Shown here: positions 12,901-28,100 of the stretch, one piece after another
Numbering within the stretch: position 1 is the first letter of the stretch
Layout of the letters: the number at the start of each line of letters is the position of its first letter
Source of the DNA: Acanthaster planci
Taxonomy: Eukaryota > Echinodermata > Asteroidea > Valvatida > Acanthasteridae
DNA: 64,000 nt
Assembly (NCBI RefSeq): GCF_001949145.1
Contig: NW_019091637.1
Span: forward strand, 182,268 to 246,267
Direction of reading: 5' to 3'
Program-made: the position numbers and the translations under genes
The notes under the pieces: generated by a model
The model's input: only the letters and a program-made list of their open reading frames with translations
Told to the model about the DNA's origin: nothing
Database searches by the model: none

Positions 12901-15900
12901 GCAATGTGCATACAGTACAGTATTAGGCTTTTAATTACATGTACAATGTACATGTAGTTCAAGACAGAACTTGAAAAGGCCATTCAAGATTGGTATGGGA
13001 TAAATGAACCAAGAACAAGTACACGTATTACAAGTAATTCACAAAATAAAATACATTTGGAAGATATGTTCATGGTACACAGTCCCTGAGGCTGCAGACT
13101 TTGTGCTTTTTTAACTGCATCATTCCCTACAACTTGCTGGAACTCATCACAGCGTGAGAGCAAAAAGGTGCAGCTAATCAGACCACAACGATGACCAATC
13201 AAAAGCCTACTCAGGCAAGTCCACATAAGTAACTCACAAAATGGCTTTGTAAAGTGGGGGAAAAGGTTTCTGTTGAACTTCTCATCATGCATTTGCTAGA
13301 CAGTCTTTCAAAGTTTTCCAATGAGACTGATTTGTTGCTATATCAAAGCTTGCTGAGCTGATAAAAGTGGAACACATGAACTTATTGGAAAAGGTACCAT
13401 ATTCAGTTAACAGCTAGAGACAGAATCGTGATCTTTATATCAAAAACATGAAAATAGCCTTAAGGTATACTCCAGGATCTGCTCTAGACATGGGGTAATA
13501 TCTGTGAACACATTACCCATTATCTGGTGCTAGGAATACAACTCTTTGGTTGTGGTTTGTGAGTGCACGCCGTACATACAATCTGCCCAAACAAGATACA
13601 ATTTCGCCAGTCCTTTTGGCCCTATCATTAGCCATTACACTCTTAACATGGAAATTATGAAACCTTCTCAAAGCTGAGACAATTCAATCAAGTGTTCTCT
13701 TGGGGATTCTTCCCCCTTACAAACATCAACATCTTCTGAACAGCCCCATGGGAGCCTACCTTTGAGCTCATGAAGACATTATCCTCAGACCACCCCTGAT
13801 CAATCATTGAAACATCTTAAATGGCCATGGACACATTTACATACATGAACAAACTTGAAAAATAATCCCTACCTCTTCTGGCCTTTCTTAATTGCAAGTG
13901 TTCACCTCAGCGACACACGTAAACTTGGCTCACCATCGGTTAGTGAACCATTGGGTGTGAGTCAAACATCCTTGAAGTCTTGGTGCACTCAGGGGGATTT
14001 TTTCCCTCTAATATGGGAGACTTTCTGAAAAAAACAAAACAAAAAGCATGCACATCAAAAGAGCCGATCAGCTATCAGAAGTGATGATGTAGCGTGCTGC
14101 CTCAATTCAGATGGCGTGGAGAGCATGAAGCGGGCATTTTCACTGGATGCTGATCAATTTTAATGGGTGCTGTCCTCATATGTCTCAGACCCCCCCTCCC
14201 CCAAGTGATTCCCCTGTGAATCCATGGTTTAGAGATTGTGTCTTCTATATCTGAAAGGCTTTGTTTTCTTTTTGCTTGCCCATTCTGTAGCTGGAGTAAT
14301 GGAGTTAAAAATGAAATAGGAAAAAGATGGATGAATAGCTGTACGAAGGACCAAAGGCAAACCACTAATTATGGCTGCATGTACAGGACTGTCAATGACA
14401 CAAGGACTCTATTAATGATTCTAAGAAATCTAGGAGTACATTACATTGAATGCCATACGGATATGGCTTACGACATACATGTACTGGAACATATGCATAC
14501 TTGTGAAGATATACCAAAAAACAAAAAATACTAATTACACGTATTCACATATACACGTATCTCAATATTACACATATATCTTTAGTTAAGATTACTTTTG
14601 TAAATGATCCTTTGCTTTATTGTGTTTTCTCTATGGTATGGAGCTGGCATACTATTGGTAAAATGCAAAAATGTAAAGGCAGCATGTTAATATGAATCAG
14701 CATACATGAAAATGTAAAGGGGAGAATGTCTACTGCCATATCATAGCTTTGACTGCCAGCATGTTACGTATGTCGTCATTTCTTGGTGGCCATTCCACGA
14801 GCCTCTCGGTCAGTTGAGACTTCTCAATACAATGTTCATGTAGCTGTCCCTCCACCCTCCTTCCAAAACCAATCAGTTTGAACCTTTAAAGCCAAACACT
14901 TTTCCACTCTGTACTTGAGCCAGACATGTTTTTCAAGCCTCCCTAACCTCAAGCTGGCAGCTTTACTGATGCAAGAGAGAAGCAAATCCACCCTCCATTC
15001 ACCTTAATACAGCTTTAACTCTGTGCCACAAAACTCCCACTACATTTGCAGACAACTACATGTACATGTACTGCAGTTGTCGATTGATCCAGTGTCAGTG
15101 ACATCTGTACTGTTCAGAGAAAAAAGTCCAGTAAAGGGCACGGAATGTATCTGCATCTCTCGCACAATTTGGCTTTGAGGGTGACTTAACTCTTCCATTT
15201 TCTTTAACAAATAAATTGACGATGGTAAATTGACTGAGAGGCCTGATAAATTGCATCTAGTCAAATCGGGTTTCACCTTTTGAAAGATCTGCACAGCTGT
15301 TAAGATTGCCAGTTTTATGATAAATGTAAAACAAGTAGCCATGTTTAGAGTACAACGTCATTGAAAATATGTAGAACTATTAAAGTGCACCTCTATGGTA
15401 AGTATAACATGTTTTCTCTGATTTCATCTGTTCAAATACTTGTACATCTGTTCATTAAAAATGGAAGCATCCAAACCGAACGCAGTGTCATTTGTCCTCA
15501 GAGCTCAACTATAACACGCTTACATGAAAAAGGGCTTTTTCCTGTTCATACCAAGATGCAAACTCATCTGTAGATTGTGTCCTTCAGAGAAAAAAATTGA
15601 AAAAAAAACGAGGGGGAAAACCCTTGCCCTGTGTTTGAAGTGGACAACCCGTGTGAATGCCAAACAATGGTAACTTTCAACTGTATGAATTCAGACTCAC
15701 TGCTGATTTACATGTAATTTGGTGAGATTTCATCTCGAAAGGCACACATGTATAAAAAATAGCTACCATACTGAGATTTCACATGTATTTGCAATTAAAA
15801 ATATCCCCTTATTGAACATAAATTTTTTTCTGAGGCTTCATTAGTTTGTCAATGAGAATCTGTCAGTGAGAGTTTCAGAGCAAGAAATGTCAACACATAT

Positions 15901-18809
15901 TTGTTCCTACGGGTTAGCAGTGACTCTATGGAGTCAGACAGTATTACCATATTCATGGGAACTATAGGGACATATACTTGTTCTTACTATTTTTACCCTA
16001 CCAATAATAATGTTAGTAACCACCCAGTAAGTATCCCACCAGGACAGAGTGCCTACCAGCACATTAAACCAGCCTATCATCATCAGAAATGTGTTTACTG
16101 CAAGCAATGTCTCAATCAAATCCTCATCATTAAGTCCACTTTCATATATTTTTGTAATACAGCAGACGCTTAAAAACAGCTTGACCACAAAAAACCATAA
16201 AGAAATATATATGGTGTGTACGTACTTGTACATGTGCACTTCTTCTTGGACCCCCATAATAATGCTGGCCTGCTATTTACAGACTCAATCAGAACCCCTT
16301 GACAAATTTATCTGCAACCGGATTTGGGGTCCAGAGCAAGCATCATGTCCAAACATTCGCCTGAGAATGATTCAATTACAACTGCCCGTAATATGATCAC
16401 AGATACATGTAAGCCAAGGAACGTGTGTGCCAGCAGTTTCTATCTGCTGTACTTGATTTTTATACATTTTGCACACTTAAGGCCAGTAGTAGTGGCAAGA
16501 CATGGCTCACCAAAGGAAAATCCTGGTTCAGGGTTCTAATAATTTGGGAAAGGGCAGAAACTACTAATGTAAAGGGGGGGGGTGCACACCTGAAAAAAGG
16601 ATGAGCAACAGAGTACAAGTTATTCAGTAAATCTTTAGTCCCCAAATTCAAGAGGCTGTCCGAATGACTTCCTATCTGATGGAAACCCATCACAGGGGAA
16701 AATGCTTGAAAGATGTTTTACCTCATTCCAATGCAATTTATTATGTCAAGCACAGACACTGTCACTGTTAGTTGGGTATGATCGTGTGGTATCTACATGT
16801 ACAACTCATGTACAGATTTAACCATAAACCACAAGGATCACTACTTTTAAGTCATGCATCCTACAGGTATGTCAATAGAAAAGCAGGAAAACTAAAACAG
16901 ATATCCAGAAATTGCCCTATCACTCACAAAAATAGCAAATATTTCATAAGCATTGCTCGGTCAACTATCCATCTCTAATGTAAATATGCTTGAATCCAAT
17001 CACAGCTGTTCTGTTGAAGACACAATGACAGCATTCCCAGTGCATCGTCTGAGGAAATGTAATTGAATGTCATGATTTATTCAATCAAAAGATGGCATTA
17101 AACTTTAATCACATCAAATCACTAGCAAATATGTAGAGAAAAAGTAATAAAAAAGTCCAGACATATTCACATCACTGCATCCAAGAGGAATACACTTTGC
17201 AATCTTTTCAACAATCAAATTTAATAATCCTCACGTACATGTACTTGACAAGTTACATGTACTTGGGAGATCTAACAATGTATTGGATCATATTGAGTAT
17301 TTTTTTTTCATTTCAAAATTTCTTTGACATTTTCTCAAATCTCAAAAGGAAAAGAAACATACGACAAGATTCCAAGTGGAATTAATCCCAGTGACAGCTG
17401 ACTGCTGATCGTGGGCAGCAGCTCCATCGTGGATGTACGCTTAATGACTGTGGCCAACTTGAAATTCCGGCCCAAAATTCTTGCTATCAACACATTTTAC
17501 CGTACATACGTTCAGACTATTGGCTATCGGGTGTATGTGTGGCTGCAGCCACCCACCCACCTTGATCAGAGGTGCAGCATACTGATTCAATCTTCATCAA
17601 AAACACTGAAAACGCTAAATACATGTACACTGTTGCCATATCTTTTATCTCTCCATTTCTTTTCAATCTTTCTTGGATTGGCCAATTAGATATCTAAATA
17701 TTCACAACAAAGTAAACCCATCTCCTGACAAGTGATAGTTCCCATGCCTGCAAGGAGGTTTGAGTTTGAAAAACTAGATCAAGATAAACCATTGTATAAA
17801 CCTACTGACCAAGTTTGTACAATGCTGATGAGACCACTTATTGCAGTCTGCAGTGCTTAATGCTTGAAAACAAAGATTTCCTACACGTGCCTCTTTATCA
17901 ATGAACATCGACATTTTCTATTAATTTTCTGCAAAAAATGGCCCAGAATTTATCAATTCAAAGTCCTCTATAAAGGCAACCGAGCCAATTCCATGCATTT
18001 GTTTTTGTTGTTCTGTTTTTGCAGAAATGCATATACTTTGATTGATTTTTCACCACCAGGCATGCCATAGCAGTGAATTTTACATGGTGCTCCAATTTAC
18101 CCCAGCTGGATCGGTGGAACAACAGCCCTGGGCTGCCAGTCTCCCACTCCAAATGTCAAATCCCTAGCACTTTATTGGTCTATGTTGGCCATTAGAAATA
18201 GAGTCACGCCTTGCTCTTCTTTTTTTTCACAGTGTGATTTTTTGATCAATAACTAATTTGCCAAGAGGCACAGAGAGAGACTGACAAGGGAAATTTACGC
18301 TCAGGTGATGATGTACTTCTACATATGTCAAACTGAAGCCCAATCACTTTTTATCTGGGGATATAGGCATGAAATCACAGAGATTTCTGACTTGAGATGC
18401 TGGAATGTTCAGACAACTGAGTCACACCTGTATACATACATGTATGTACATGTGTTACATGTGAAATTCAACAGTCCTAGTCAAGGATAAAATGATGAAT
18501 TTCAAGGAAGCACTCAAGTGAAACTTCCACTCCACTGAAGTTTATTTATTTTGCCATATTGTTGTTATTTTATCTGGAATTTGTAAGAAACCTGACACGT
18601 ATAGTGTATTTTGTCCCCCCCAATTTACTTCTTTTTCTTATTACATGGCATTTGAAAACAGGTACACCTGTACCATAATGTATGATTTTCAAAATACTGG
18701 TTCAGTTTGCTACACGGTGTAAATGGTTAAAACTAAACACAAGAAAATAAGAGGTTGATGAGTGGCATATCTAATTGTACATTTCCAAAAACTAAGGAAG
18801 TCAGGGAAA

Positions 18810-18850
18810 CACATGCATGCATGTACATGTACATGTTACTACATGTATTT
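18810..18850. repeat. Dense ATGCATG/TACATGT palindromic repeat
   Basis: This 41-base patch is built from CATGCATGCATG followed by TACATGTACATG and TACATGTA. It is one of the densest examples of the word family that is enriched throughout the window. Confidence 0.7.
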
Positions 18851-20867
18851 CTGGCCATGTGTGCGACCTAACAATTCAAATCTAAATGTTAACAGCCGTT
18901 TGGTCCTACATGTATATAAACATCTCAGTAATTTTTAGCCACAGAGCCACTGGTTTAAAATGAATTAAGTGACAGGGTGCAATGTAGGCAGCATCAAATA
19001 CCATATAATCACAGTGATTTTATTGGGAAGACCCCTCGTACTATAATCACACATGTGTACAGGTAGTTGACTATTAAAAGCCAAGACATCCTGTTACTGC
19101 AAGGTACATGTACATGTAGGCCTACATTTGTACTTGCTCTTGAATGAATCCAAGAAGAAGAAATCAACAGGGGGCAAGGTTAATATGCCATGTAGTACCA
19201 CAGGGTGCCTTTTGTACACAGACTGAGAAAAAAGGCCAGGCAGACAGAGGGCTACCCTAACACATGAAGCTGTCTTCATATACACATGTATGTTGATTAG
19301 AATACCCTAAACACACCCAAATCCCTCAAAATCCACCAGGCAGTTTTGGAGGCTTTTAAAGGATTTATGGCAGTAGAGTGTAAGAAAGTGCTACTGTTTT
19401 AAATAGGCTTGTTTTCCATTGAAAGTCTCAGAACTAAGGGAAATGCATTTGTACTAATAAAACACCACCCCTCCAAAATTGGGATAGAGTTTCCACAAAT
19501 GGAAAACATTCCAAAATCTGTAAAGATGAAATAAATAAACACAGTGTCTTTGTTTTGAGGAAATGAAAAGTGGTCACAAGAGTTACTTTAAGTATTAAAT
19601 CAGCAATAGTGAACATTTAAACAGATTCAAGACTACATGTACATATACAGGCCTATGTACTGCACTTGAAATTTTACTTTCACAAATTTGCTGTGCACAA
19701 GAGGTGTCAGATCTGTGGTAAAAATGTACATATATGTACACAGATGCACAAAACTCGTTCTCAATGTCAGCTTCCTGAAAGACTACTTCAACCGCAATAT
19801 TCCCTGGGCATGAAGAAAACTAATTTTGCAGAAAAAAAAAACCATGCCCACAAAGTCCCAGAGTGTGCAATGTAAACCAGGGGCAGAATCAATTGAGCTT
19901 CGACACTTTCATATCGCATGTCCTTGGGATCTGGGTAGGCCTGTAACAGACTATATTCATTAAAACATGTCTCTAATTGTTTGTTTTTCATTTAGGGGGT
20001 TTTGTTTGTTTGCTTTTGTCTGTTTTTCTACAGAAAATTACTTTATGTTCGGAGGGCATTTTGTGAGAGCCTTTTAAACTGTGTTGGGGAACTACATGTA
20101 CATGCATGTACATGTATATATTAAGAACCTTGAGGATTTTTAAGTTAAAAAAATGGAAGTAACAACAGAACACCAAGGAACAATGCAGGCACTCTGAACA
20201 ATATTTCATTTCGCCTTTTACAATTAATTCTATTTTAACTGCTAGTTTCATTTGAACAATGTGTGAAAACAGTGCTTATTTCAGAGACGAATTGTTATTT
20301 ACCTGTACACTATGCATGGTCAACAGATGAGAAAGCCAGCTTTGCTCCTTCAATGTCCACCATCCCCCCATCCCAGGAAAAAGCCCATTAAGAACTTCAC
20401 ACTAGGACAAATACATAAGAGTGTTTACCCCTCCATTTAATCCTCTTTATACTCCCACCCACCCCATGTCCCCATCCACCCTTGCCACCTCTTCACCTGT
20501 GCCACGATCCCCTTTCCCCCTATACTTCCTGGGTTTTCAGCCTGTGGTGCTGCCACCACCATATACACTCAAGAGTGGAGAGGACCTACCAAGAGGCTTA
20601 GGTTCCAGCCTGCTGAGCACTGAGCCATTGAACCTAAAAGCAAATCAATCTCTCCTGCTTGCTTTCCATGCTGCTCCAAGACAAAAACAGTACCCTGCTG
20701 GACTGAGGACTCTTGTCGCAGTGTAGAGGACATCTGAGAGAGGTACAAAAACCGCTCTTCTGAACAGGAACAACTCATGGTGGTGAGGTACAGTACATGC
20801 AATGGTCACTCGATTTCCACAGGCACCGCAATCATGCATACAATACTTCTTAACGTAAATTATCAGT

Positions 20868-20935
20868 TTACATGTACTGTACATGTTCAAAAAGTATGTA
20901 CAGAATGTGTATGTACATGTGTGTACATGCACATT
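20868..20935. repeat. TACATGT-rich patch
   Basis: Repeated TTTACATGTACTGTACATG, GTATGTACAG and GTATGTACATGTGTGTACATG words are packed in about 70 bases. It belongs to the same palindromic word family as the patches near 20093-20120 and 25134-25162. Confidence 0.65.
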
Positions 20936-21984
20936 TCAGGGCTGCCCAATTGAGTGAGAAGTGAGCGTGAGATAGGCGTAACCATATTTTTGGAAAATTC
21001 CACTTTGGACACTGCAGTAACAGACGCATGAAACATGTCTTGGCACATGTAAGCCATAGCTGTTATGACAGTCAATCAAATTAATTGTTTGTTATTGACA
21101 AGAAAGAAGCTTGCACTGGTCAGGGACTGTTTTCATTAGCAAGGATGGGCCAAAACTTTTCAGTGGATTACTTGTTTTTCATTGTTTCTCATTTTTATAG
21201 TTTGTGTGAAAATTCTTATGAGAGCATAAGCACAACCTGAATTGCGTAAATTTCATGCTCAATGCACAAAACTTGGCACATACGTGTGTGAAATTACATG
21301 TAAGTCATACACTAAATTTATACAGCCGGTGTTATTGAGAATAAAATGTATGTGCACCAAACCATATCATTTAAAAAGGTTCATTCTTTCATTTACAATT
21401 CCATTTTGCTTCTTTAAAATCCAGCTTTATGAGCTAAAGAAGCAATTACAGTGACGACCTCACTGTTGGTGAATAATTAAGAACAGGAAGGAGAACAATC
21501 AATTGAAATCAATGTAAATCAATAAATGGAAGTGATGGAAAATATTTGGGGTTGAATAAGATGGGGAAAACACTGTCTGAAAGAAGAAATTTAATGAGTT
21601 TTGCCTTGTTTTAATTGGATAACACAGAATTAGGTGCTTATGTATACACGAACACCATAATACAATATTTCAAAGGCACCCAATTGCATAAATATCATAC
21701 ATTAAAATCATGAAACAGCTAAAATGAAACATATGGCTTTGCCACATATGAGGGTGCCACTCTCCACAAAATGTTTGAACCCTCAAATTTGGGTAACTGG
21801 TTTTCTAATGCAGACACTACACTACACGTACTACGTTTTCATTCATGCTGAGGTAAAATAAAATATTTACATATATACGCGGGGAACACGAATAAAATCT
21901 GCACCACATAGATGTTCACAAAAAGTCATCTCACAATGAGCACATTCAAATCTTCCACTATTCTTCTTCTCTTTATGGGCCCCG

Positions 21985-22170
21985 AGCTGTGTGATTTTCC
22001 TAGATAGGGAGGTTCCTTTGGTGGGAACTTCACTTCGCTGGTACACGAGTGACTATGAAATGCACGCGTTGTGTGTGCGTCACTACCAACAAAACGAACA
22101 CTCCCGACCAGCATGGCTCATTTCAACTGATAAGGGGGTGCCTTCTGCTCAAGGCGAATAGAGTAACCGA
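21985..22170. repeat. Dispersed repeat, copy 1
   Basis: This segment aligns, with roughly three quarters identity by eye, to 57205-57390 in the same orientation. Shared anchors in order are GTTCCTTTGGT/GCTCCTTTGGT, TCGCTGGT, a TCACTACCAACAAAA/TCACCACCAACAAAA block, ACTCCCGACCAGCATGGCT/ACTCCAGACCAACACGGCT, and GCTCAAGGCGAATA/GCTCGAGGCGGATA. It is an old interspersed repeat of unknown class. Neither copy keeps a convincing protein. Confidence 0.6.
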
Positions 22171-25100
22171 AGTGAATATGTCCCGTGCAGGATGTATGAG
22201 TATAAAAGGTATTTGTGCGAAAACTAGCATGTGAACCAACATGTGCATGTACTCCCTTCGTTTGCACCATGCTACCTGGTTCAAATGACATTACCCTTTG
22301 GTACACGTACATGTACTCTACAGACAGATCATTCGCTGTACTAATTTACAAAACGCAATCACATCCTGGGCGGAACCACACAAAATTAACCACAAATCAC
22401 TTTTAATTTGACAAGTTATGCTTGAGCTGGGTTTTATCACTAAGCAGCAAGCTTGATTGAGGTCTGAAATACTGTTGTGTATGGCCTTACATGTACAAGC
22501 TGTAGAGCATTACTGGAACAGGGCAGGGAGGATGATTCAACTCCCATGACCCCCCTCCCAAGAGATGAACAGATGAAAGCAAAAGTTACATGTAATTTTT
22601 TTTTATAAAACTACACAAACATGTAAGAGTTGATTAAAAATATACAGCTATTAGACATGTACATGTACAGCTTGAAGTTTACTCTTCCAGACCTTCTTTT
22701 CATAACCTTAGAGACATTCGAATTCAGATAATAAAACATTTTATGGACAGAGAAATGTTTAAACTGATCAATGGAAATTAAAACAATTTTGGTGACCATA
22801 TAGACCACAATGTACATTTTCTGAGCCAATCATCAGACTCTTACAACTTTGATCGCACATTAAACCACATCACCTACATCTGGAGGATATCAATAGCCTC
22901 TATCTGTCTCTGAAGAAACACTGGGAAACAAAAATAGCTTTACTAAAATGCATACTAAAATTACCAAAATGAGATCTTAAAGAGATACCAGTGCCATACC
23001 AGTATCTTCAACAAGAAACCACACTGCGAAAATTCTGCTCTTCCCAACACTGAGTGAGAGGTAATTTGGGCTTGAAAAGAGGGCTCTCCTGCTGACAGCC
23101 AATTGCTACTCCCCCACCCACTAAAAAAAGGAAGACTGACATCATTACACAAGATTAATCCAATTTGTAGGGTATTGATCGCCAGATGATAACGATTTCA
23201 TTTCCTGCTGGAGCCCAAGGCGACCCTCAGAGAGCGGAGTACGCAAGGCAAGGAAAGGTTGTGAAGGACCTCATAAGCAGGCGATGTACATTGTACAACA
23301 CTGAATTCCGCCACGGCCCATCACCTATGTCTATCAAACAGGCTGTTTTTGCCACACAGCCCCTAACGCAGCTTTTTTTCAACCACTTAAATGAAGTTGA
23401 AAGACCAAACAAGTTTTTTTATTTATAATTTAGTTCTTTTGGGGCAAGTGAGGTTCTGCATTTTGTTTCCTATTTTCTGATCACTTGTCTTATAATTTCC
23501 ACAAAAAATCACCAGCAAGGCATGAATGCCCACATGCACCTTAAGGCTACGACCAAAACTCCAGGCACAACTACAAAAGGTTACAAGTGAAAACATATTT
23601 GCAAAACAAGGCCTGTGTATACAGGATGCAGGTAATGTTATACAATATACACACATCCATCTACCACCAGAGATTAAATTGAGCTCGATTGATGTTGTTG
23701 CATCTTTCAAAGTTAGAGCGAACATTTCACTCCATTTTCAAGTACACCCACGCACATGCAAAAAACTAACGGCAATATACATGTACATGTATCTTGGATT
23801 TCCTGATCTGTCCTCCCAAAACACATTTAACTACAACCCACACCAAATCATACACTACATGCATGTACACATACCTGTCCAAGTACTAAAATTTAATGAC
23901 AACTGAATATCTTTATTTGCTCCGAGTTCTATTTGACACCCCCCCAGTACAATCAAGGATCCTGTGAAAGGAAATACACTAGCATTTGATATCACCGTGC
24001 TGAAGCTGGTTACAAAGATAAACCGGGTACAGTTATTTGTGAACTTATATGTTCAAACTGAAGTGAAAGCATTACTGTAACATGCAAGAAGAGTTGTTTT
24101 AAATAAAGAAAAATGCAGTTGCAAGGGTTGGGGGAGGGGGATGATAACAATGATTACATGTAGAGAGTGTAAAGACATCTGAACACAAAAATCTTATTTA
24201 GTTTTCGAATAATCTTTTGGTCTTTAGCTGTTTTACATCACATACATGTACATGCCAGTATGTCTTCTAACAATCAATAAATACAATACAATAGCATTTT
24301 GGAAGGATACAAGAAGTTTTTAAAGAAATCATCAGCATCTGATGCATGTTTAAGCAATGCACATTCATCTGAATGGCAGATTGGCCAGACAACTAATGGC
24401 TAACATTTCGCAAGGAATACATACATACACGTTCATGAACTAGAATGAAGTGATACAGGGTAATTTATCAAAATTGTTTATTAGGCCTCAAGCCTGGAAT
24501 TTTATACTGAAAAGCCCATCGTCATGGCAACACTGCAGTAACAAGCACATCCGCGGTGTTTTCTATTATTCATAATTTACCTGTACAGTACATATACAAT
24601 TATGTACTTTGTAACGGCCTGATATTACTGTTGTAACACATGAAAGGAGAGGACTTTCTGTTGGAACTACAGGTAAGTAGTAAAAATTGAACTGACTCAT
24701 TATTCATGCAGTCTGATTCTATCAAGAAGGATTTCAGTTCTTAAAGAGTAGACAAGTTACATGTACCTGTACATAAACTTTGACAGGTTAGTGGAAAGAA
24801 ATTTCATGTTGTTTTAAAAAACACTCAAACATGTCAATCGTCATCCAATCAACTTCAGAACAGGTGGCTCATCACAGAGCTACTAGTTCTGCTAGAACAC
24901 ATTTTTTGGCCAAGAGAAGCTGGGTTACAGGATGCACATTCATACTAAACATGTTCAGGGTACTTAAAGCCCACAGCAAGTTCAGCGACCAACCCCATTC
25001 CTGCAGTCTTAATTTTCCTGCGTGTACAGGAGTACACGTAGGCTTAGGTGCATCCTTGGACAGCATTAACTAATCCCAACTTTCCACAGTTATAAAAGGA

Positions 25101-28100
25101 TACAGACTTGTGTAAAGGATGTCCAGCATCCAGCATACATGTACATGTACATGTATGTATACGCAGGTAGTCAAAAATAAGTCAACAATTACAATGTAAG
25201 TACATCCATATCTCACAGTTTCGTCCACTGCCAGCATCATATTCAAGCTCCTAGGGATTGCTGACAATATCTAAACAATATTAAATAGGAAAGCTACATG
25301 TACAGTGTACCTGGTAGATCGGGACAGTGCATGTTGTGCAGACAATTTCGGCACATAGAGCACTTCCGTACCTCCTATTCCACCTTCTTGGTTTCGCATG
25401 CAAAATTCAAGCCAGGATTCCCTTGCTCTAGCTGCAGCTACACTATACCCACAGGATGTATGTTTGTGTTATGTGTGCACCACAGGGCAGAGATCATGAG
25501 ACAGAATGTCACCTCTGCCAATCTAATAGGCCTCTGGTAGGCCACAACAATGTCACCCACGAAGATCAGCTACTGTGCAAGAGAGGAAATTCAGTGGTGT
25601 GCAGGGTGCTTGAGGTGTGCAGGCTTGCCAAGAGACAAATGACAGCCTTGTCAGTGGTACTCAAGAAGTTACATGCAGCAAGACTGGTGGCAAGTTACAC
25701 TGTAGACATTCTTCCCACATATGCCAGGCCCTGTTATAAGATCATTTATTAAAATATAAACCAAGCTTAGAATGAGTTTTACCTTTTTTGGTTGTTGCTT
25801 TGATGAACAGAGCTTTTGTTCAATCACTGTACCTACCAACTTAACCCCAAGTTGACAACTCCAATGCACATGGCACTGCACAATGTACAGTGTATGTGTA
25901 CCAATTTTACCTCTATGCGTAGCTCAAATATTTACTGACACTTGCACAGTCAAGTACAATGTAGACCCACATGTATGTATACATGTAAGCCAACACTTCT
26001 CACAGAATCACTGCACAGAACATAAATGAGCAACATGTAACATAAAGGTACATGTGGGTAGGTGTACACGGTTAGTTAAAAAAACTGATTTAGCAGATTA
26101 ATTCCATTGCAGATTCCCAAAACTAAACATGATGTACAAAGAATGAAAAAAATACTTTCGACTTCTCATTACTTCTGTAATGAGATATTTGGTTTGATCT
26201 TGATGCCATGCAGAAACATAATTTGGTGTTCTGGCTTTGCTGTTGTTATTACAAACTAGAAAATGTGCAAAAATTGACTAAAAATGGGACCGAAAACAAC
26301 AGATTTTTCCAAACTTCCCACTAACTCACGTGAAAGGAAATTCGAACTTCCCCATAATGCTTGCATTTTTTTTTCAAAGGGAAAAAATCATTCGTCAATA
26401 CGAAAATGGCAGGCCATCAAAACCCAGCTTAAAAAATGTTAACCATTGTAACTCGACAATTGCAGAACTCCCTGACGCACGTACAGGAATTTGAACTTAA
26501 AAGCCCTCTGGTATAATCTCCTCAACCTAAATTCCTGCAAATCGTAACCCACAATAACAGAGAGTCATCTGTGTCATATCTTAAAGTTTAGTTTGCCTTC
26601 TAATCTCTGCACAACACAAACAGTCCAAAAGGATCAACTGACTATTGTGCATGAAAATCTATACCCATGTATGCAGAAAGCCTCCAGAAATTACTCATGC
26701 CAAAGCAATGACACCCAAATAACAACCCAAAAAAATGGCCAAGGTCGACAATCCTAAGATACCTCAATATCACCAGTGCTGTGGAAACTGGCATTTTAAT
26801 CTAAAGAACAGGGTGGAAGAAAATTGAGCACTTTAGGTTCACTAAGTCGAACAGTTAAGTTAGAAATATTTTCGGCGAAATTTAATTATTCCAGCAGTCA
26901 ATTACTATAGTAAAGAAGCCTCTGACCAATTCACGAGCAGGAGATAGAGAATTTATCAAACACAAAATGGAAATATATGCAGCAAAAGAAATAAGTAAAT
27001 AGAAATGTTAAAAATGCAATCCCCTAAAACCCCTTGTCTTGTATAAAACACAAACTGCTAAGTCTCAGAGTATGTCAGTAATGAGTTCAAAATGACCAAT
27101 CAGGCATACGGTAGGATTTTCTTCAAGAGACAATTGGGTACACAGCATAACAAGTGAAGAGTTTGTCTACTACATGAATCTTTCGGCTTTGATGGTATGT
27201 TGAGTTGAAGCCAAGTAATCACACATCCATTAGATCTTCATTCCATTTTAACCGTAACCTTCACAAATCCTCCAAACCTCCACAATCGTCCCAGCAGGTT
27301 TGGAGGATTAAGGTTTTTGGCAAGTGTGTCTTTGATGTTAAAAACTGCATCAATTGTGCCAAGGTCTTGGTCTTGGGCCATGCATTAATTCAGTTTGAGA
27401 CATGCTGGACCAGACATGAAATCATCCCCACTGCTCTAGGATACCGTTTGGAACTGCCTAATAATAGTGACAGGGACTTGCTGGACAATTTTGAAGGATA
27501 GCTTTGAATAGTTTTTAAACTCCAAGGGTCAATGTGATGCCCTTTTTCAGTACGACCCTAAAAACGATGAATCATTGTGTCTGTACCTTGTTTCCATTTT
27601 TGTTTTGCTATTTGAAAGGGTTGTATGGTGCCTTTTTGATTTTAAGCAAATGAAGTCATCCCAGTAGGTCCCCAGGTTGGCACATCAATGTTAAAAAAAA
27701 TGCTGAATTTTTTTATATCTTGCTGGCTTAATGTTCCTTTTATTTGGTGATTTGTTGAAAGTGATTCAAAGCAGTGAATAAAAACGACCCTCCCACAAAT
27801 GTTTGGGTTTCACAATATAAATAGAAAAACTTATGAACAGTGTCTTCACTGACTGACGTCACAGCAGCAGTGCCTCTATTTTCGGTAATAAAAAAAATTC
27901 TAAAGTTTGAAGAAAGGACTTCTCGATAAGCCTAACCCAAAGGGAATGGAAAATATTACAGTTTTTATGCTCACGTGTAGAAGAGGAGTTGCACAAACAG
28001 CTACAAGATAGTTTCATTGGTTGGACCCTACAACACAATTCCGAAGTGTGCACATGTTACGTTGAAGCATTTGGATTCCTGTCACTCACACTGAGCAGGA

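Larger units (their letters stand above)
2845..21984. other. Long AT-rich non-coding stretch
   Basis: No exon here can be supported with confidence. Two short minus-strand segments have exon-like looks (8392-8327 after a good pyrimidine tract tccttgtctttcccag, and about 5919-5807) but their phases do not join to the 2844 exon, so they are not called. The stretch holds many ACATGTACATGT words, a cluster of TAATTG-type motifs at 9921-9970, a short TTTCA-repeat near 12345-12372 and scattered poly-A, poly-T and poly-G tracts. It is probably intron or intergenic DNA. Confidence 0.5.

Noticed and set aside
14197-14317. Minus-strand NGQAKRKQSLSDIEDTISK segment after a pyrimidine tract
   Set aside because: It looks coding but has no acceptable donor and no phase partner nearby.
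20421-20726. Pro/Ser-rich 101-codon plus-strand open frame
   Set aside because: It comes from a C-rich low-complexity tract, with no homologous motif or splice signals.
26165-26184. Perfect 8-bp hairpin CTCATTAC/GTAATGAG
   Set aside because: Too short to distinguish from chance and not followed by a T-run or other context.
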